A stretch of DNA of 64,000 nt. It comes from Nostoc sp. TCL240-02. GTDB lineage: Bacteria > Cyanobacteriota > Cyanobacteriia > Cyanobacteriales > Nostocaceae. Both the position numbers and the translations under genes were made by a program. The stretch's first letter is position 1, and each line of letters starts with the position of its first letter. Below the pieces are notes generated by a model, which made no database searches, was not told the DNA's origin, and worked only from the letters and a program-made list of their open reading frames with translations. The stretch lies in NCBI RefSeq assembly GCF_013343235.1, contig NZ_CP040094.1:7249001-7313000 (forward strand), given 5' to 3'. Positions 48,233 through 58,010 of this stretch are shown here, piece by piece.

Positions 48233-48976
48233 TCAATCAGATAATTTAGCTTCTCTAAAGTTTGCTCCATCAAGTATGGCATCATTGAGAATTGCCCCAT
48301 ATAAATCAGCTAGATATAAGCTTGCACAATGCAGGTTAGCCCCTTTTAAGTTAGCTCCTTTTAGGTTTGCTGCACTAAGAATTGCCCCTTCTAGGTTAGC
48401 TAAATATAAGTTAGCACCTTCGAGGTTAGCCGCACTGAGAATTGCTCCTGCAAGATTAGCTTCTGTGAGGTTTGCCCCAGCAAGATTAGCTTGATAAAGG
48501 TTTGTCTGTTGTAGATTCGCCTTATTCAGGTTTGCTCCTCTCATATCGATATAACTCAAATCAAGCTGCTCATTTTCTGGGTCTTTATTTATATCTCTTT
48601 TAGCGATAACGGTAAGGGCTACTTGAATATCTAGACGAAATTTTTCTAACAGATTAATCGTTACTTCTTCTTGAGGTATGTAAAGAGTATTTTTTCGGAT
48701 AAAAGTAGTAAAAATGTTCATAATTACCCAGTGGTACTGTGGATGATTTGTGGCAATTTGCTCTAAATCATTAATTACAGCTAACTTGTTTTCTATTGTG
48801 TTATTTTCTAGTTGTTCAATTGCTATTCTTAAATGCTTTTTTGGGGACTTATGCTGAGTTTGGTTAATTTTTTCTTGGAAAGCGTGTATCCCCAGACATA
48901 TTTTCGCTAATTGACTGTTATTGATTGATGAAATATCTTTTACAGCATGAAAATAATTAATGATTACTGTCAACAT
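48233..48976 (-). CDS. Pentapeptide-repeat protein (soluble paralogue)
   Basis: 247 residues. It shares the soluble domain of the 46375 gene (HLRIAIEQLENNTIENKLAVINDLEQIA; WVIMNIFTTFIRKN; RLDIQVALTVIAKRD) and a shorter run of A(N/D)LXX repeats (about 150-245). It lacks the membrane segments. Its ATG at 48976 is four bases from the ATG of the divergent FAD gene, so each promoter must lie inside the other gene; the real start may be further in. Confidence 0.85.
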   Translation of the reverse strand: MLTVIINYFHAVKDISSINNSQLAKICLGIHAFQEKINQTQHKSPKKHLRIAIEQLENNTIENKLAVINDLEQIATNHPQYHWVIMNIFTTFIRKNTLYIPQEEVTINLLEKFRLDIQVALTVIAKRDINKDPENEQLDLSYIDMRGANLNKANLQQTNLYQANLAGANLTEANLAGAILSAANLEGANLYLANLEGAILSAANLKGANLKGANLHCASLYLADLYGAILNDAILDGANFREAKLSD

Positions 48977-48979
48977 ACT

Positions 48980-50161
48980 ATGGTTAAAAACTTAGTGCTA
49001 ATTGGTGGCGGTCACAGCCATGCAATTGCCCTGAAAATGTTTGGAATAAAGCCGTTACCCGGAGTGCGTTTGACGTTGATTACTGCAAATCAAAAGACAG
49101 CCTACTCTGGAATGTTACCAGGACACATTGCTGGATTTTACACCCATGATGAATGTCATATTGATTTGAAACCATTGGCTAACTTTGCTCAAGCAAATTT
49201 GTATATTGACAGAGTAGTTGCCCTAGACTTGGAAAACAACAAAGTTCTCTGTGCTAACGGATTGGCGGTAGATTTTGATGTGCTGTCTATTGATATTGGC
49301 AGCACTCCGGCCAGAGTGTCTGTATCAGGAGCAGCAGAATATACGATCGCAGCTAAACCAGTATCTCAGCTATTAGAACATTGGTATGAACTAGTTGCAA
49401 CTGTAGGTAAAAATCCTCAAGAATTAATTTGTATCGCGATCGCAGGTGGAGGTGCTGGCGGTGTAGAATTGGCATTGGCGATGCAATCTCATTTACATCA
49501 GATTTTCCATCAAAATCAACAACCAATTGAAAATCTGGAAATTCATTTATTTCAACGTAACATACAACTGATGCCCAATTATCATCAATCAGTACGGCAT
49601 CAACTTCAGCAAATTCTTACCCAACGGGGTATTAAGCTACATCTTGGAGAAAATGTGTGTAATATCGCACCCAAAAACTCCAATGAAACTAGAGAAACAT
49701 TTGAGATTAAGTGCGACTCTGGTTTGAGAGTAGAGTGTAATAAAATTTTTTGGGTGACACAAGCTTCAGCACCTGAATGGTTAAAAATTGCGGGATTAGG
49801 AACTGATAAGCAAGGTTTTATTCTGGTAGAAGACACGTTACAATCTCAAACGCACCCGCAGGTATTTGCATCTGGTGACATCGCCACAATGGTAAATAAT
49901 CCGCGTCCGAAAGCTGGGGTGTTTGCTGTTAGACAAGGTAAACCTTTATTTGAGAATTTGCAGCGAATTATATTAGGTAAGTCACTCAAACCCTATAAGC
50001 CGCAGAAACAATATTTAAGTCTAATTGGTACAGGAGATGAAAGAGCGATCTTAACCAAAGGCATCATCACCTTACCACCTCATAAACTCCTGTGGCATTA
50101 CAAAGATTGCATTGACAGGCACTTCATGGAACGCTTTTATTTTGAATCAATAAGGGAGTAG
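48980..50161 (+). CDS. FAD/NAD(P)-dependent oxidoreductase, SelD-fusion type module
   Basis: 393 residues from the ATG at 48980 that gives MVKNLVLIGGGHSHAIAL, the FAD-binding GxGxxH/G motif. A central NAD-binding GGGAGGVELALAM and an FAD motif ASGDIATMVN near the C-terminus follow. It resembles the NADH-dehydrogenase-like domain that in many cyanobacteria is fused in front of selenide,water dikinase (SelD). Here the protein stops after ERFYFESIRE and no SelD domain follows. A heptameric repeat starts at the stop codon. Substrate unknown. Confidence 0.88.
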   Translation: MVKNLVLIGGGHSHAIALKMFGIKPLPGVRLTLITANQKTAYSGMLPGHIAGFYTHDECHIDLKPLANFAQANLYIDRVVALDLENNKVLCANGLAVDFDVLSIDIGSTPARVSVSGAAEYTIAAKPVSQLLEHWYELVATVGKNPQELICIAIAGGGAGGVELALAMQSHLHQIFHQNQQPIENLEIHLFQRNIQLMPNYHQSVRHQLQQILTQRGIKLHLGENVCNIAPKNSNETRETFEIKCDSGLRVECNKIFWVTQASAPEWLKIAGLGTDKQGFILVEDTLQSQTHPQVFASGDIATMVNNPRPKAGVFAVRQGKPLFENLQRIILGKSLKPYKPQKQYLSLIGTGDERAILTKGIITLPPHKLLWHYKDCIDRHFMERFYFESIRE

Positions 50162-50226
50162 GGACTGGGGACTGGGGACTGGGGACTGGGGACTGGGGAC
50201 TGGGGACTGGGGACTGGGGACTGGGA
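50161..50226. repeat. Heptameric tandem repeat (GGGACTG)n, about 9 copies
   Basis: Nine or more head-to-tail copies of the 7-base unit immediately after the stop codon of the FAD gene. A second heptamer array (TACCCAA, three copies, 50243-50264) follows within 20 bases. Confidence 0.9.
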
Positions 50227-50268
50227 CAAGGAGAATGCCGAATACCCAATACCCAATACCCAATACCT

Positions 50269-52209
50269 TTATTGAATCTGCTCAATTAGCTCCATAATTT
50301 GTTGATAATAGTGAACATTTCCCTCTTGGTAATACAAATCTGCGGATTTTTGGAAATCCGTAATTGCTCCTTGAGAATCACCTAGATTTTGGTAGACATC
50401 TGCTCGCAGGATGTAAGCTGAAGCCCAATGAGGCTGAAGTTGTAAGGCTTGGTTTAAGTCTGTGAGCGCTCTCTGTAAATCTCCCAATAGAGAACGACTA
50501 CGACCCCGATTGTACCAGTCTTCAGCAAAGCTGGAGTCGATCGCGATCGCCCGACTGTAATCTTCGATTGCTCCTTGATAATCTTCTAGAGCATAGCGAG
50601 CATTAGCGCGATCGCTGTAAAATGCAGCAGATTGAGGATTTATTTGTAAAGCTTGGGTGTAATCTGCGATCGCACTTTCGTATTCTTCTAAAGCATAATG
50701 GGTAGAACCTCGGTTGTAATATGCTTCAATTAAATCAGGATTAATTTTTAATGCTTGATTATAATCTGCGATCGCTCCTTGTTCATCCCCTAAAAGACGA
50801 CGAGTGTTTCCTCTATTACAATACGCTTGCGAAAATTCAGGAACCAACTCTATCGCTTGGGTATTATCATCAATTGCTCCCTGTAAATCTTGCAGAGCTT
50901 CACGGGCAATCCCCCTACCATAATAAGCTGCGGCTAATTTATCATTAATCTGTAATGCCCGATCGTAATCTTTAATTGCTCCTTTATGATCTCCTAAAGA
51001 ACGACGAGCCGCCGCGCGATCGCAATATCCTTCAGCTAAACTAGGATTGAGTTGTAATAACCGATTGCTATCTTCAATTGCGCTTTGATAGTCTCCCAGC
51101 CGGCGCAGAGCATTGGCCCGAAAGCCATATACTAAAGCCAGAGTCGGATTTTCTTGTAACGCTTGGTCATAATCTGCGATCGCACCCTCATAGTCTTCAA
51201 GGGTACTACGGACAAGACCCCGTTCACAATAAGCTTGCACATCATCAGGATTGAACTTTAGCGCTTGGTTAAAATCCTCAATTGCTCGGTGATATTCTTT
51301 GAGATGAGCTAGAACCAAACCCCGGTTGTAATATCCTCCAGCAAACCTGGGATTAATTTCTAGGGCGCGGTTGTAATCTGCGATCGCACTTTGATACTCT
51401 GCTAAAGAGTAGTAGGCATTACCTCGATTATGATAAGCCTCCGCCAACTTCGGATCTAATTGTAATGCTCGGTCATGATCGGTGATCGCTTCCTTGAAAT
51501 TTCCTAAGATATGGTGAATATTACCCCGATTGCTGTATGCTGCGGCAAAATTGGGATACCACTGTAAAGCTTGTTGAAAATCTGCGATTGCTCCTTGATG
51601 ATCACCTTGTTCAAAACAAACTACACCCAGATTATGATAAGCATTGGCAATATCAATATTGATATTATCAGCTAACTGGGTGCTAGTTTCTATTGTTTGG
51701 ATATAGTCAGCGATCGCTTTGTCGTATTTTTCTAAGGCAAAGTAAGCATTACCCCGGCTGTGGTAAGATTGGGCGAGGTTTGGATCGATTTCTAATGCTT
51801 GGTTATAATCTGCGATGGCTCCTTGATAATCGCCTAAAAAGTAACGTGCATTACCCCGGTGATAGTAGGCTGTGGCAAAATTAGGATTGATTTCTATAGC
51901 CCGATTAAAATCTGCGATCGCACTACGATAATCTTTAAGTTTATCGGTGAGAATAATTCCTCGATTATGGTAAGCTTCAGCAAAGTTAGGGTTGAGCTTG
52001 ATTGCCTGGGTGTAAGCTGCGTACCCCTCTGGGGTTGCCGCAGGCATCGCTCCTTGATAATCGCCTTGCAAACTGTGGTTCAATCCTTGGTTTAAGAATT
52101 CTTCAACATTCATATAATAATTTTCTGGGATTTCGACATTCCCTAGCTTAAGGCAAGTTTTCTCGTAGTAATGCTCGAAAACCTGCTTGTTGAAAATGCT
52201 CATCAGCAA
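50269..52209 (-). CDS. TPR-repeat protein
   Basis: 646 residues, almost all tetratricopeptide repeats, about 15-16 copies of the 34-residue unit (QGAIADYNQALEINPNLAQSYHSRG pattern). It is a soluble protein-interaction scaffold without a catalytic domain. Near residues 55-62 the first repeat is interrupted by PAATPEGY, encoded by a 24-nt insertion within a HIP1 site (separate entry). Start ATG at 52209. The function cannot be told from repeats alone. Confidence 0.93.
   Translation of the reverse strand: MLMSIFNKQVFEHYYEKTCLKLGNVEIPENYYMNVEEFLNQGLNHSLQGDYQGAMPAATPEGYAAYTQAIKLNPNFAEAYHNRGIILTDKLKDYRSAIADFNRAIEINPNFATAYYHRGNARYFLGDYQGAIADYNQALEIDPNLAQSYHSRGNAYFALEKYDKAIADYIQTIETSTQLADNINIDIANAYHNLGVVCFEQGDHQGAIADFQQALQWYPNFAAAYSNRGNIHHILGNFKEAITDHDRALQLDPKLAEAYHNRGNAYYSLAEYQSAIADYNRALEINPRFAGGYYNRGLVLAHLKEYHRAIEDFNQALKFNPDDVQAYCERGLVRSTLEDYEGAIADYDQALQENPTLALVYGFRANALRRLGDYQSAIEDSNRLLQLNPSLAEGYCDRAAARRSLGDHKGAIKDYDRALQINDKLAAAYYGRGIAREALQDLQGAIDDNTQAIELVPEFSQAYCNRGNTRRLLGDEQGAIADYNQALKINPDLIEAYYNRGSTHYALEEYESAIADYTQALQINPQSAAFYSDRANARYALEDYQGAIEDYSRAIAIDSSFAEDWYNRGRSRSLLGDLQRALTDLNQALQLQPHWASAYILRADVYQNLGDSQGAITDFQKSADLYYQEGNVHYYQQIMELIEQIQ
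52022..52045 (+). repeat. 24-nt insertion inside a HIP1 site (SDR5-like)
   Basis: GCG (52019-52021), 24 bases, then ATCGC (52046-52050). Removing the 24 bases restores GCGATCGC and the regular TPR reading QGAIAAYTQ. The insert can pair within itself (CCCCTCTGGGG) and lies in frame. Confidence 0.88.
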
Positions 52210-52439
52210 TCAGTTAAACACAGCTGTGATTTTTTCTACCATTGTTCGCAAAAATTGCTTTTAGTCTATCCTAAGCTGGTTGTAACAATACGAATAGAGT
52301 ATACGACTTCATTACTAGTGAAGATACTTATATTAATCTTACGAATTATATCGATTTTTTAGAGTTACCTCAGCCACCAACTGAACTGATATTACGTAAG
52401 TGTGACGAATCTCTCCCTGTCTTAAATTAAGGTTCAATT

Positions 52440-52468
52440 CTGTCCCTCTCCGAGGCGGAGAGGGACAG
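52440..52468. repeat. Perfect 13-bp hairpin (REP-like)
   Basis: CTGTCCCTCTCCG, three bases, and its exact complement. The CTCTCCCTG motif recurs inverted in the immediate surroundings (52411 and 52486), giving a larger repeat typical of cyanobacterial intergenic palindromes. Confidence 0.75.
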
Positions 52469-52713
52469 GTTTTGCGTAGTAAAACCAGGGAGAGGTCTTT
52501 TACGGATAAAAAGGAGAAACTTTTTTGGCTTTTAGGAATTCTTAGCAACAAATTTTTGTAGCAATTCTATACAAAAATAATGTATGCCGTCTGTAGACAA
52601 ATCAGCTTTTTGGAGTTTAGTAAAACGCAGAGTTGAAACCCTACTTTTGCTACTTGCAAAAAAAATTGAATCCAAATGATAAATATTATTCTATATACCC
52701 TATAATCTCTAAT

Positions 52714-52739
52714 ACGGTATCTGCTTAGAAATACCGTAG
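52714..52739. promoter_or_regulatory. Palindromic operator candidate upstream of the sbp-like gene
   Basis: TACGGTAT, ten bases, ATACCGTA is a perfect 8-base inverted repeat placed seven bases after a TATAAT hexamer (52702-52707) and 18 bases before the ATG. It would sit at or just after the transcription start, a repressor position. It does not look like a cyanobacterial Pho box. Confidence 0.55.
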
Positions 52740-52757
52740 ATTTAGGGGTGAATTCTG

Positions 52758-53915
52758 ATGAGCGAGTCGCAACAAACGACACATTTCAGTAAATTGCTAA
52801 CTGAGAGAATGCAGTCTTATGCCATGAAAGCATTACAGACTATAAAACTCTCATATAAAGACACAATTAGGAATTGGTTAAATAGACACACTCTACAAAG
52901 CTTTGTGAGTCTGTTTCTAGTAGGTGCTTTCTTGAGTATAACAGTTGCCTCCTGCTCTGGAAGCAGTTCAGCTAGCAAAAATGATGTTAAATTAAAACTT
53001 GTATCTTTTTCTGTCACCAAAGCGGCTCATGACCAGATAATCCCCAAATTTGTCCAAAAGTGGAAGCAAGAACATAACCAAAATGTCACATTTGAGCAAA
53101 GTTATGGTGGTTCTGGCTCTCAAACTGCTGCTGTCATTGCTGGTTCTCAAGAAGCAGACATAGTACATTTGGCACTTCCTCTGGATGTCAGCAAAATTGC
53201 TCTTGCAGGTTTGATAAAATCAGGTTGGGAAACCAAAGCTCCTAGAAGTGGTATTGTGAGTAGATCGGTTGCTGCGATCGTTACCCGTGAAGGTAATCCC
53301 AAAGGTATAAATACTTGGGCTGACTTAGCAAAAGATGGTGTGAAAGTGATTGCGGCAAACCCAAAAACTTCTGGTATTGCTATCTGGGAATTCTTAGCTT
53401 TTTGGGGTTCGGTAACTCTAAACGGAGGTGACGAAGCCACAGCATTAGATTACGTCACTAAAGTTTATAAAAATACTCCCATTTTGACGAAAGATGCCCG
53501 TGAAGCTAGCGATTTATTTTTTCAAAAAAATCAGGGTGATGTCTTAATTAACTACGAGAATGAGGTAATTTTAGCAGGTAAAAATGGAAATAAGTTGCCT
53601 TATATTGTACCCAAAGTCAATATTTCCATTGATAATCCTGTAGCCATAGTTGATAAAAACGTAGAGAAACACGGTACAAGGGAAGTTGCACAAGCATTTG
53701 TTGATTTTCTTTACTCTACAGAAGCTCAACGAGAATTTGCTAAATTACAATATCGTCCTGTTAACCCCACTGTCACGCAAGAAGTAGCATCTCAATATCA
53801 GCCAATTGAAACTTTATTTACATCTCAAGATTTAGGCGGTTGGGATATTATCCAGAAAAAGTTTTTTGGCGATGGGGCAATTTTTGACAAAGTTAAAGCT
53901 GCCAGCAAAGCATAA
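52758..53915 (+). CDS. Sulfate-type ABC transporter substrate-binding protein
   Basis: 385 residues. It has an export signal with a hydrophobic core about residues 49-65 and a lipobox-like VASC; the long N-terminus means the start may be an internal Met near residue 20. The mature protein matches the sulfate/thiosulfate-binding family (SYGGSGSQTAAVIAGSQEADIVHLA, TREGNPKGINTWADLA, AANPKTSGIAIWEFLAFWG, NYENEVILA, YSTEAQREFAKL). It stands directly upstream of pstS with 70 bases between them, an unusual partner for phosphate genes. Confidence 0.88.
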   Translation: MSESQQTTHFSKLLTERMQSYAMKALQTIKLSYKDTIRNWLNRHTLQSFVSLFLVGAFLSITVASCSGSSSASKNDVKLKLVSFSVTKAAHDQIIPKFVQKWKQEHNQNVTFEQSYGGSGSQTAAVIAGSQEADIVHLALPLDVSKIALAGLIKSGWETKAPRSGIVSRSVAAIVTREGNPKGINTWADLAKDGVKVIAANPKTSGIAIWEFLAFWGSVTLNGGDEATALDYVTKVYKNTPILTKDAREASDLFFQKNQGDVLINYENEVILAGKNGNKLPYIVPKVNISIDNPVAIVDKNVEKHGTREVAQAFVDFLYSTEAQREFAKLQYRPVNPTVTQEVASQYQPIETLFTSQDLGGWDIIQKKFFGDGAIFDKVKAASKA

Positions 53916-53984
53916 TATCTATATTTTTCTAGCAGCTAGCCAAATATAAATAATTCTCAATCACTTTACCTCAATTGATAATTT

Positions 53985-54986
53985 ATGAGTTTTCATAGCC
54001 GATTGAAAAATGGCTTTTCACTCACCTTTTTAATGCTGATTACCAGCAGTATCACTGCTTGCAATAGCGGACAGGAATTAAAAAGTCAAGTGAGTATTGA
54101 TGGTGCGGCTGTAGGTTTCCCTGTTTCTTTAGCAGTTGCAGAAGAATACGGTAAAGTTAAACCTGAAGCGAAAGTTAGCGTTGCTTCAAGTGGGACTGGT
54201 GGTGGTTTCAGTAAATTTTGTAATGGTGATATTGATATTGCCGGTGCTTCTCGTACCATTCGAGATGAAGAAATAAAAAAATGCAAAAGTAAGAACATTG
54301 ATTTCGTCGAGTTGCCTATAGGTTTAGATGGTATCGCTGTGATTGCTAACCGTCAAAATAACTTCGCCAAATGTCTAACTATTAAGGAACTAGGCAAGAT
54401 TTGGGGTGCTAAATCAGACGGAAAAATCTTAACTTGGAATCAAGTTAATCCCAAATTTCCTAACCAAAAGCTGAAGTTGTATGCTCCAGCTTCCGATACT
54501 GGAACCTTTGATTATATGACTCAAGCTGTTACAGGCAAAGCCAAGAATGGCCGTACAGATTACACTCCCAGCCATAATCAAAACCTTCTAGTGCAAGGTG
54601 TATCAGGTGATGTATCAGCCTTAGGTTATGTTGGGATATCTTACTACATTCAAAACCAAGAAAAACTCAATCTGGTCGCTGTAGAAAGTCCTACAGGGAA
54701 GTGTGAAAAACCAGTGCCGGTGGATAATGTCATCAAAAATATTTACACACCTTTGTCTCGTCCCCTGTTTATTTATGTTAGTAAAAAGTCTTTAGATACC
54801 AAGCCAGCAGTCAAAGAATTTGTAGACTTTTATCTAGAAAATTCTTGGAAGTGGGTAGATAGTGTTGGTTATGTGGCACTACCCGATGAAGCTTACGTCA
54901 AAGTTAAACAAAAATTTGCTACGGGTGAAACTGGGACAAAGTTTAAAAAAGCAAAACCAGGTGAACCAATCACAAACTTTATTTAA
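53985..54986 (+). CDS. pstS: Phosphate-binding protein PstS
   Basis: Periplasmic high-affinity phosphate receptor of the Pst ABC importer. 333 residues with a lipoprotein-like signal ending ITAC. Conserved phosphate-site elements: SSGTGGGFSKFCNGDIDIAGASR, then APASDTGTFDYMTQAV and SGDVSALGYVG. First gene of the pst run (pstS, pstC, pstA, pstB). The gaps to its neighbours are 70 and 50 bases, so one transcript is likely. Confidence 0.95.
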   Translation: MSFHSRLKNGFSLTFLMLITSSITACNSGQELKSQVSIDGAAVGFPVSLAVAEEYGKVKPEAKVSVASSGTGGGFSKFCNGDIDIAGASRTIRDEEIKKCKSKNIDFVELPIGLDGIAVIANRQNNFAKCLTIKELGKIWGAKSDGKILTWNQVNPKFPNQKLKLYAPASDTGTFDYMTQAVTGKAKNGRTDYTPSHNQNLLVQGVSGDVSALGYVGISYYIQNQEKLNLVAVESPTGKCEKPVPVDNVIKNIYTPLSRPLFIYVSKKSLDTKPAVKEFVDFYLENSWKWVDSVGYVALPDEAYVKVKQKFATGETGTKFKKAKPGEPITNFI

Positions 54987-55035
54987 ATAAAGTTGCAGTT
55001 ATTGTAGTCGGAGTAGAGTTCAAATTTAACTGTTT

Positions 55036-55977
55036 ATGCAAAATTTAAATTCTCAAAACGATCCTTATTTACTATCTAGACAGTCACTAGATAAAAATCC
55101 ATCTGAAGATATCTCTGAAAAGATTGTTGCAATAATTTTATTTGCTTGTGCTTTAGTTTCTGTTTTGACTACCTTTGGGATTGTCGTAATTATCTTTCAA
55201 GAGACATTTGGTTTTTTCCAAGAAGTTTCATTTGCCGAATTTTTTCTTGATACTAAATGGACACCTCTATTTGCAGATAGACATTTTGGCGTTTGGCCCT
55301 TGATTAATGGCACTTTTTTGACTACAGCTATTGCAATGGCAGTTGCTATTCCTTTGGGTTTATCTTCGGCCATTTATTTAAGTGAGTATGCTCAACCAAA
55401 AGTGGCAGCAGTTTTACGTCCAGCAGTAGAACTTTTGGCAGGAATACCAACAGTAGTCTATGGTTACTTTGCACTGTTGTTTGTCACACCATTGTTGCGG
55501 TATATTATCCCTCTGGAAATATTCAATGCTTTAAGTGCAGGGTTAATGATGGGGGTAATGATTACTCCTACTGTTGGTTCTATCAGCTTAGATGCTATTA
55601 AAGCAGTTCCACGCTCTTTGCGAGAAGGATCTTATGCTTTAGGTATCACTAAACTAGAAACCATTTTTAAAGTAGTTCTACCAGCCGCGCTTTCTGGAAT
55701 CATCGCTTCAATTATATTGGGTATTTCTCGCGCTGTGGGTGAAACAATGACTGTCCTAATTGCCGCCGGACTACAGCCAAAGCTGACTGTTAATTTTGCG
55801 GAATCAATAGAAACAATGACAGCTTATATGGCACAAATTTCTGGTGGAGATAGCCCACGTGGTAGTCTCAATTTCAAGACTTTATATGCTGTAGGTGCTG
55901 TTCTGTTTATAATTACCCTAGCTTTGAATATTGTTAGTTACTGGATTGCAAATCGCTTTAAAGAAAAATACGATTAA
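55036..55977 (+). CDS. pstC: Phosphate permease PstC
   Basis: 313 residues, six transmembrane segments. It is the inner-membrane permease half that pairs with PstA. Conserved features: [34 protein letters not shown], and the EAA-type loop [27 protein letters not shown]. Ends six bases before pstA. Confidence 0.96.
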   Translation: MQNLNSQNDPYLLSRQSLDKNPSEDISEKIVAIILFACALVSVLTTFGIVVIIFQETFGFFQEVSFAEFFLDTKWTPLFADRHFGVWPLINGTFLTTAIAMAVAIPLGLSSAIYLSEYAQPKVAAVLRPAVELLAGIPTVVYGYFALLFVTPLLRYIIPLEIFNALSAGLMMGVMITPTVGSISLDAIKAVPRSLREGSYALGITKLETIFKVVLPAALSGIIASIILGISRAVGETMTVLIAAGLQPKLTVNFAESIETMTAYMAQISGGDSPRGSLNFKTLYAVGAVLFIITLALNIVSYWIANRFKEKYD

Positions 55978-55983
55978 CTAAGT

Positions 55984-56883
55984 ATGGCTACAAGTTACCA
56001 ACAAGACGATTCTCTAGATTCGACGGCAGAATTTACAGATAATGTTGAAAGTAGGGAGACATTAGGAAAAGTATTTGAAGTACTTTTTCTATTAGGATTA
56101 TTAATTGGTTTATTTATCCTAGCATTGCTACTTTTTGACATTTTTCGAGATGGATTAGGCAGATTTTTAACACCCGGTTTTCTCACAGAAACTCCTTCTC
56201 GTTTTCCTGACCAAGGTGGTATTCGTCCTGCAATTATCAGCAGTGTTCTTTTAGGAACTGTTGTAATTTTGGTTACTGTACCAATTGGTGTAGGAGCAGC
56301 TTTATATCTAGAAGAGTATGCACCGAAAGCTTGGTGGACAGCAATTATTGAGATTAATATCAGTAATCTGGCGGGTGTACCTTCTATTGTCTATGGATTG
56401 CTGGGTTTAGGAGTTTTCAATTATTTACTTAGGTTTGGCCCCGCTTTGATTTCTGGTGCATTGACTTTATCTTTGCTGTCTTTACCAGTAATTATTGTCA
56501 CCTCTAGAGAAGCAATTCGCGCTGTCCCAGATTCCCTGAGAAATGCTTCTTACGGATTAGGTGTTACAAAATGGCGCACTATCAGCAGTCATGTTTTACC
56601 TTATGCTATTCCCGGTATTTTGACAGGGGTGATTATCTCAGTATCCCGCGCTATTGGTGATGCAGCCTCTCTAATTGTTGTCGGTGCTGTGGGTTTTCTC
56701 ACTTTTGATCCCGGTTTGTTTCAGAGATTTATGGCATTACCCATTCAAATTTACAGTTACATCACTCGTCCTGAACCGGGTTTTGCTGATGCAGCAGCAG
56801 CAACAATTATTGCGTTGTTACTTCTGATTTTAGTTTTAAATGGTGTAGCAATTTATATTAGACAACGCTTCTCAATACGTTAG
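55984..56883 (+). CDS. pstA: Phosphate permease PstA
   Basis: 299 residues, six transmembrane segments, partner of PstC. Conserved GGIRPAIISSVLLGTVVILVTVPIGVGAALYLEEYAP and the EAA-like loop PDSLRNASYGLGVTKWRTISSHVLPYAIPGI. Close spacing to pstC and 51 bases to pstB. Confidence 0.96.
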   Translation: MATSYQQDDSLDSTAEFTDNVESRETLGKVFEVLFLLGLLIGLFILALLLFDIFRDGLGRFLTPGFLTETPSRFPDQGGIRPAIISSVLLGTVVILVTVPIGVGAALYLEEYAPKAWWTAIIEINISNLAGVPSIVYGLLGLGVFNYLLRFGPALISGALTLSLLSLPVIIVTSREAIRAVPDSLRNASYGLGVTKWRTISSHVLPYAIPGILTGVIISVSRAIGDAASLIVVGAVGFLTFDPGLFQRFMALPIQIYSYITRPEPGFADAAAATIIALLLLILVLNGVAIYIRQRFSIR

Positions 56884-56934
56884 CTAATTAAATATCTAAT
56901 TGGATACATTCACGAATATTAGGAGATCCGAAAA

Positions 56935-57765
56935 ATGACTTATAGCAATAATAGTAGAAGTCAATCAGATAGTGCCACAATCGACTATGAAAAGAGCGTA
57001 TTCAATGTTGAAGGTGTGAAGGTTTTTTATGGCGGATTTCTGGCACTTTTAGATGTCTATCTTAAGATTCCTGAAAAACAAATTATTGCTTTTATTGGGC
57101 CTTCAGGATGTGGTAAAAGTACCTTACTGCGTTGCTTCAATCGAATGAATGATTTAATCCCTGGAGCTAAGGTTGAAGGTAGACTGAATTACCGCGATCG
57201 CAATATTTACGATCCTAAGATAAACTCTGTAAAATTACGCCGCCAAGTCGGAATGGTTTTTCAAAGACCGAATCCTTTCCCCAAGTCAATCTACGAAAAT
57301 ATTTCTTTTGGGCCACGTTCTAACGGTTACAAAGGTAACATTGATGAATTGGTGGAAGATTCCCTCAGACGTGCTGCTATCTGGGATGAAGTTAAAGACA
57401 AACTCAAAGAGAAGGGTACTGCATTATCTGGCGGACAACAGCAACGACTTTGCATAGCTCGTGCGATCGCAATGAAGCCAGATGTATTATTGATGGATGA
57501 ACCATGTTCTGCTCTCGACCCAATTTCTAGCCGCCAAGTAGAAGAACTCTGCTTAGAACTGAAGCAGCAATACACCATCATTATGGTGACACACAATATG
57601 CAGCAAGCTTCTAGAGTGGCTGATTTCACGGCTTTCTTCAATACAGAAATTGACGAATATGGCAAACGTCGCGGAAAATTAGTTGAGTTTAATCCGACAG
57701 CCCAGATGTTCAGTTCTCCTCAAACTAAAGAAGCTGAAGACTATATCAGTGGACGCTTCGGTTAA
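56935..57765 (+). CDS. pstB: Phosphate import ATPase PstB
   Basis: 276 residues, ABC ATPase that powers phosphate uptake. Walker [10 protein letters not shown], signature LSGGQQQR, Walker [13 protein letters not shown], and the PstB-typical [20 protein letters not shown] end. A GGAG ribosome site precedes the ATG. No phoU follows. Confidence 0.97.
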   Translation: MTYSNNSRSQSDSATIDYEKSVFNVEGVKVFYGGFLALLDVYLKIPEKQIIAFIGPSGCGKSTLLRCFNRMNDLIPGAKVEGRLNYRDRNIYDPKINSVKLRRQVGMVFQRPNPFPKSIYENISFGPRSNGYKGNIDELVEDSLRRAAIWDEVKDKLKEKGTALSGGQQQRLCIARAIAMKPDVLLMDEPCSALDPISSRQVEELCLELKQQYTIIMVTHNMQQASRVADFTAFFNTEIDEYGKRRGKLVEFNPTAQMFSSPQTKEAEDYISGRFG

Positions 57766-58010
57766 AAAGATATGACAACACAAGGGGAAAGGTAAAAGCC
57801 AAGTTCAGTTGTGAGAGACTATTATTCCTTTACTCTTTAACCCTTTCCCTTTCATCTAAATCTAGTCAGCTCAACGCCCCCTTAAAAATCCTTCTGTCTA
57901 CTGAAATTTATACCGGTAAAACAATCCCCCAACTTTTGTAGTCGCTATTTTCGTACAAATTCCCCCTCCACTACAAGCTGAGACTAGGTAATATATATAC
58001 ATATATAACT

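Larger units (their letters stand above)
52210..52757. other. Intergenic region with REP-like hairpin
   Basis: About 550 bases upstream of the sulfate-binding-protein gene. It contains a strong hairpin at 52440-52468 and the palindrome at 52714-52739 (separate entries). No gene. Confidence 0.55.

Noticed and set aside
50161..50264. CRISPR array at the (GGGACTG)n region
   Set aside because: No spacers and no cas genes; simple heptameric tandem repeats.
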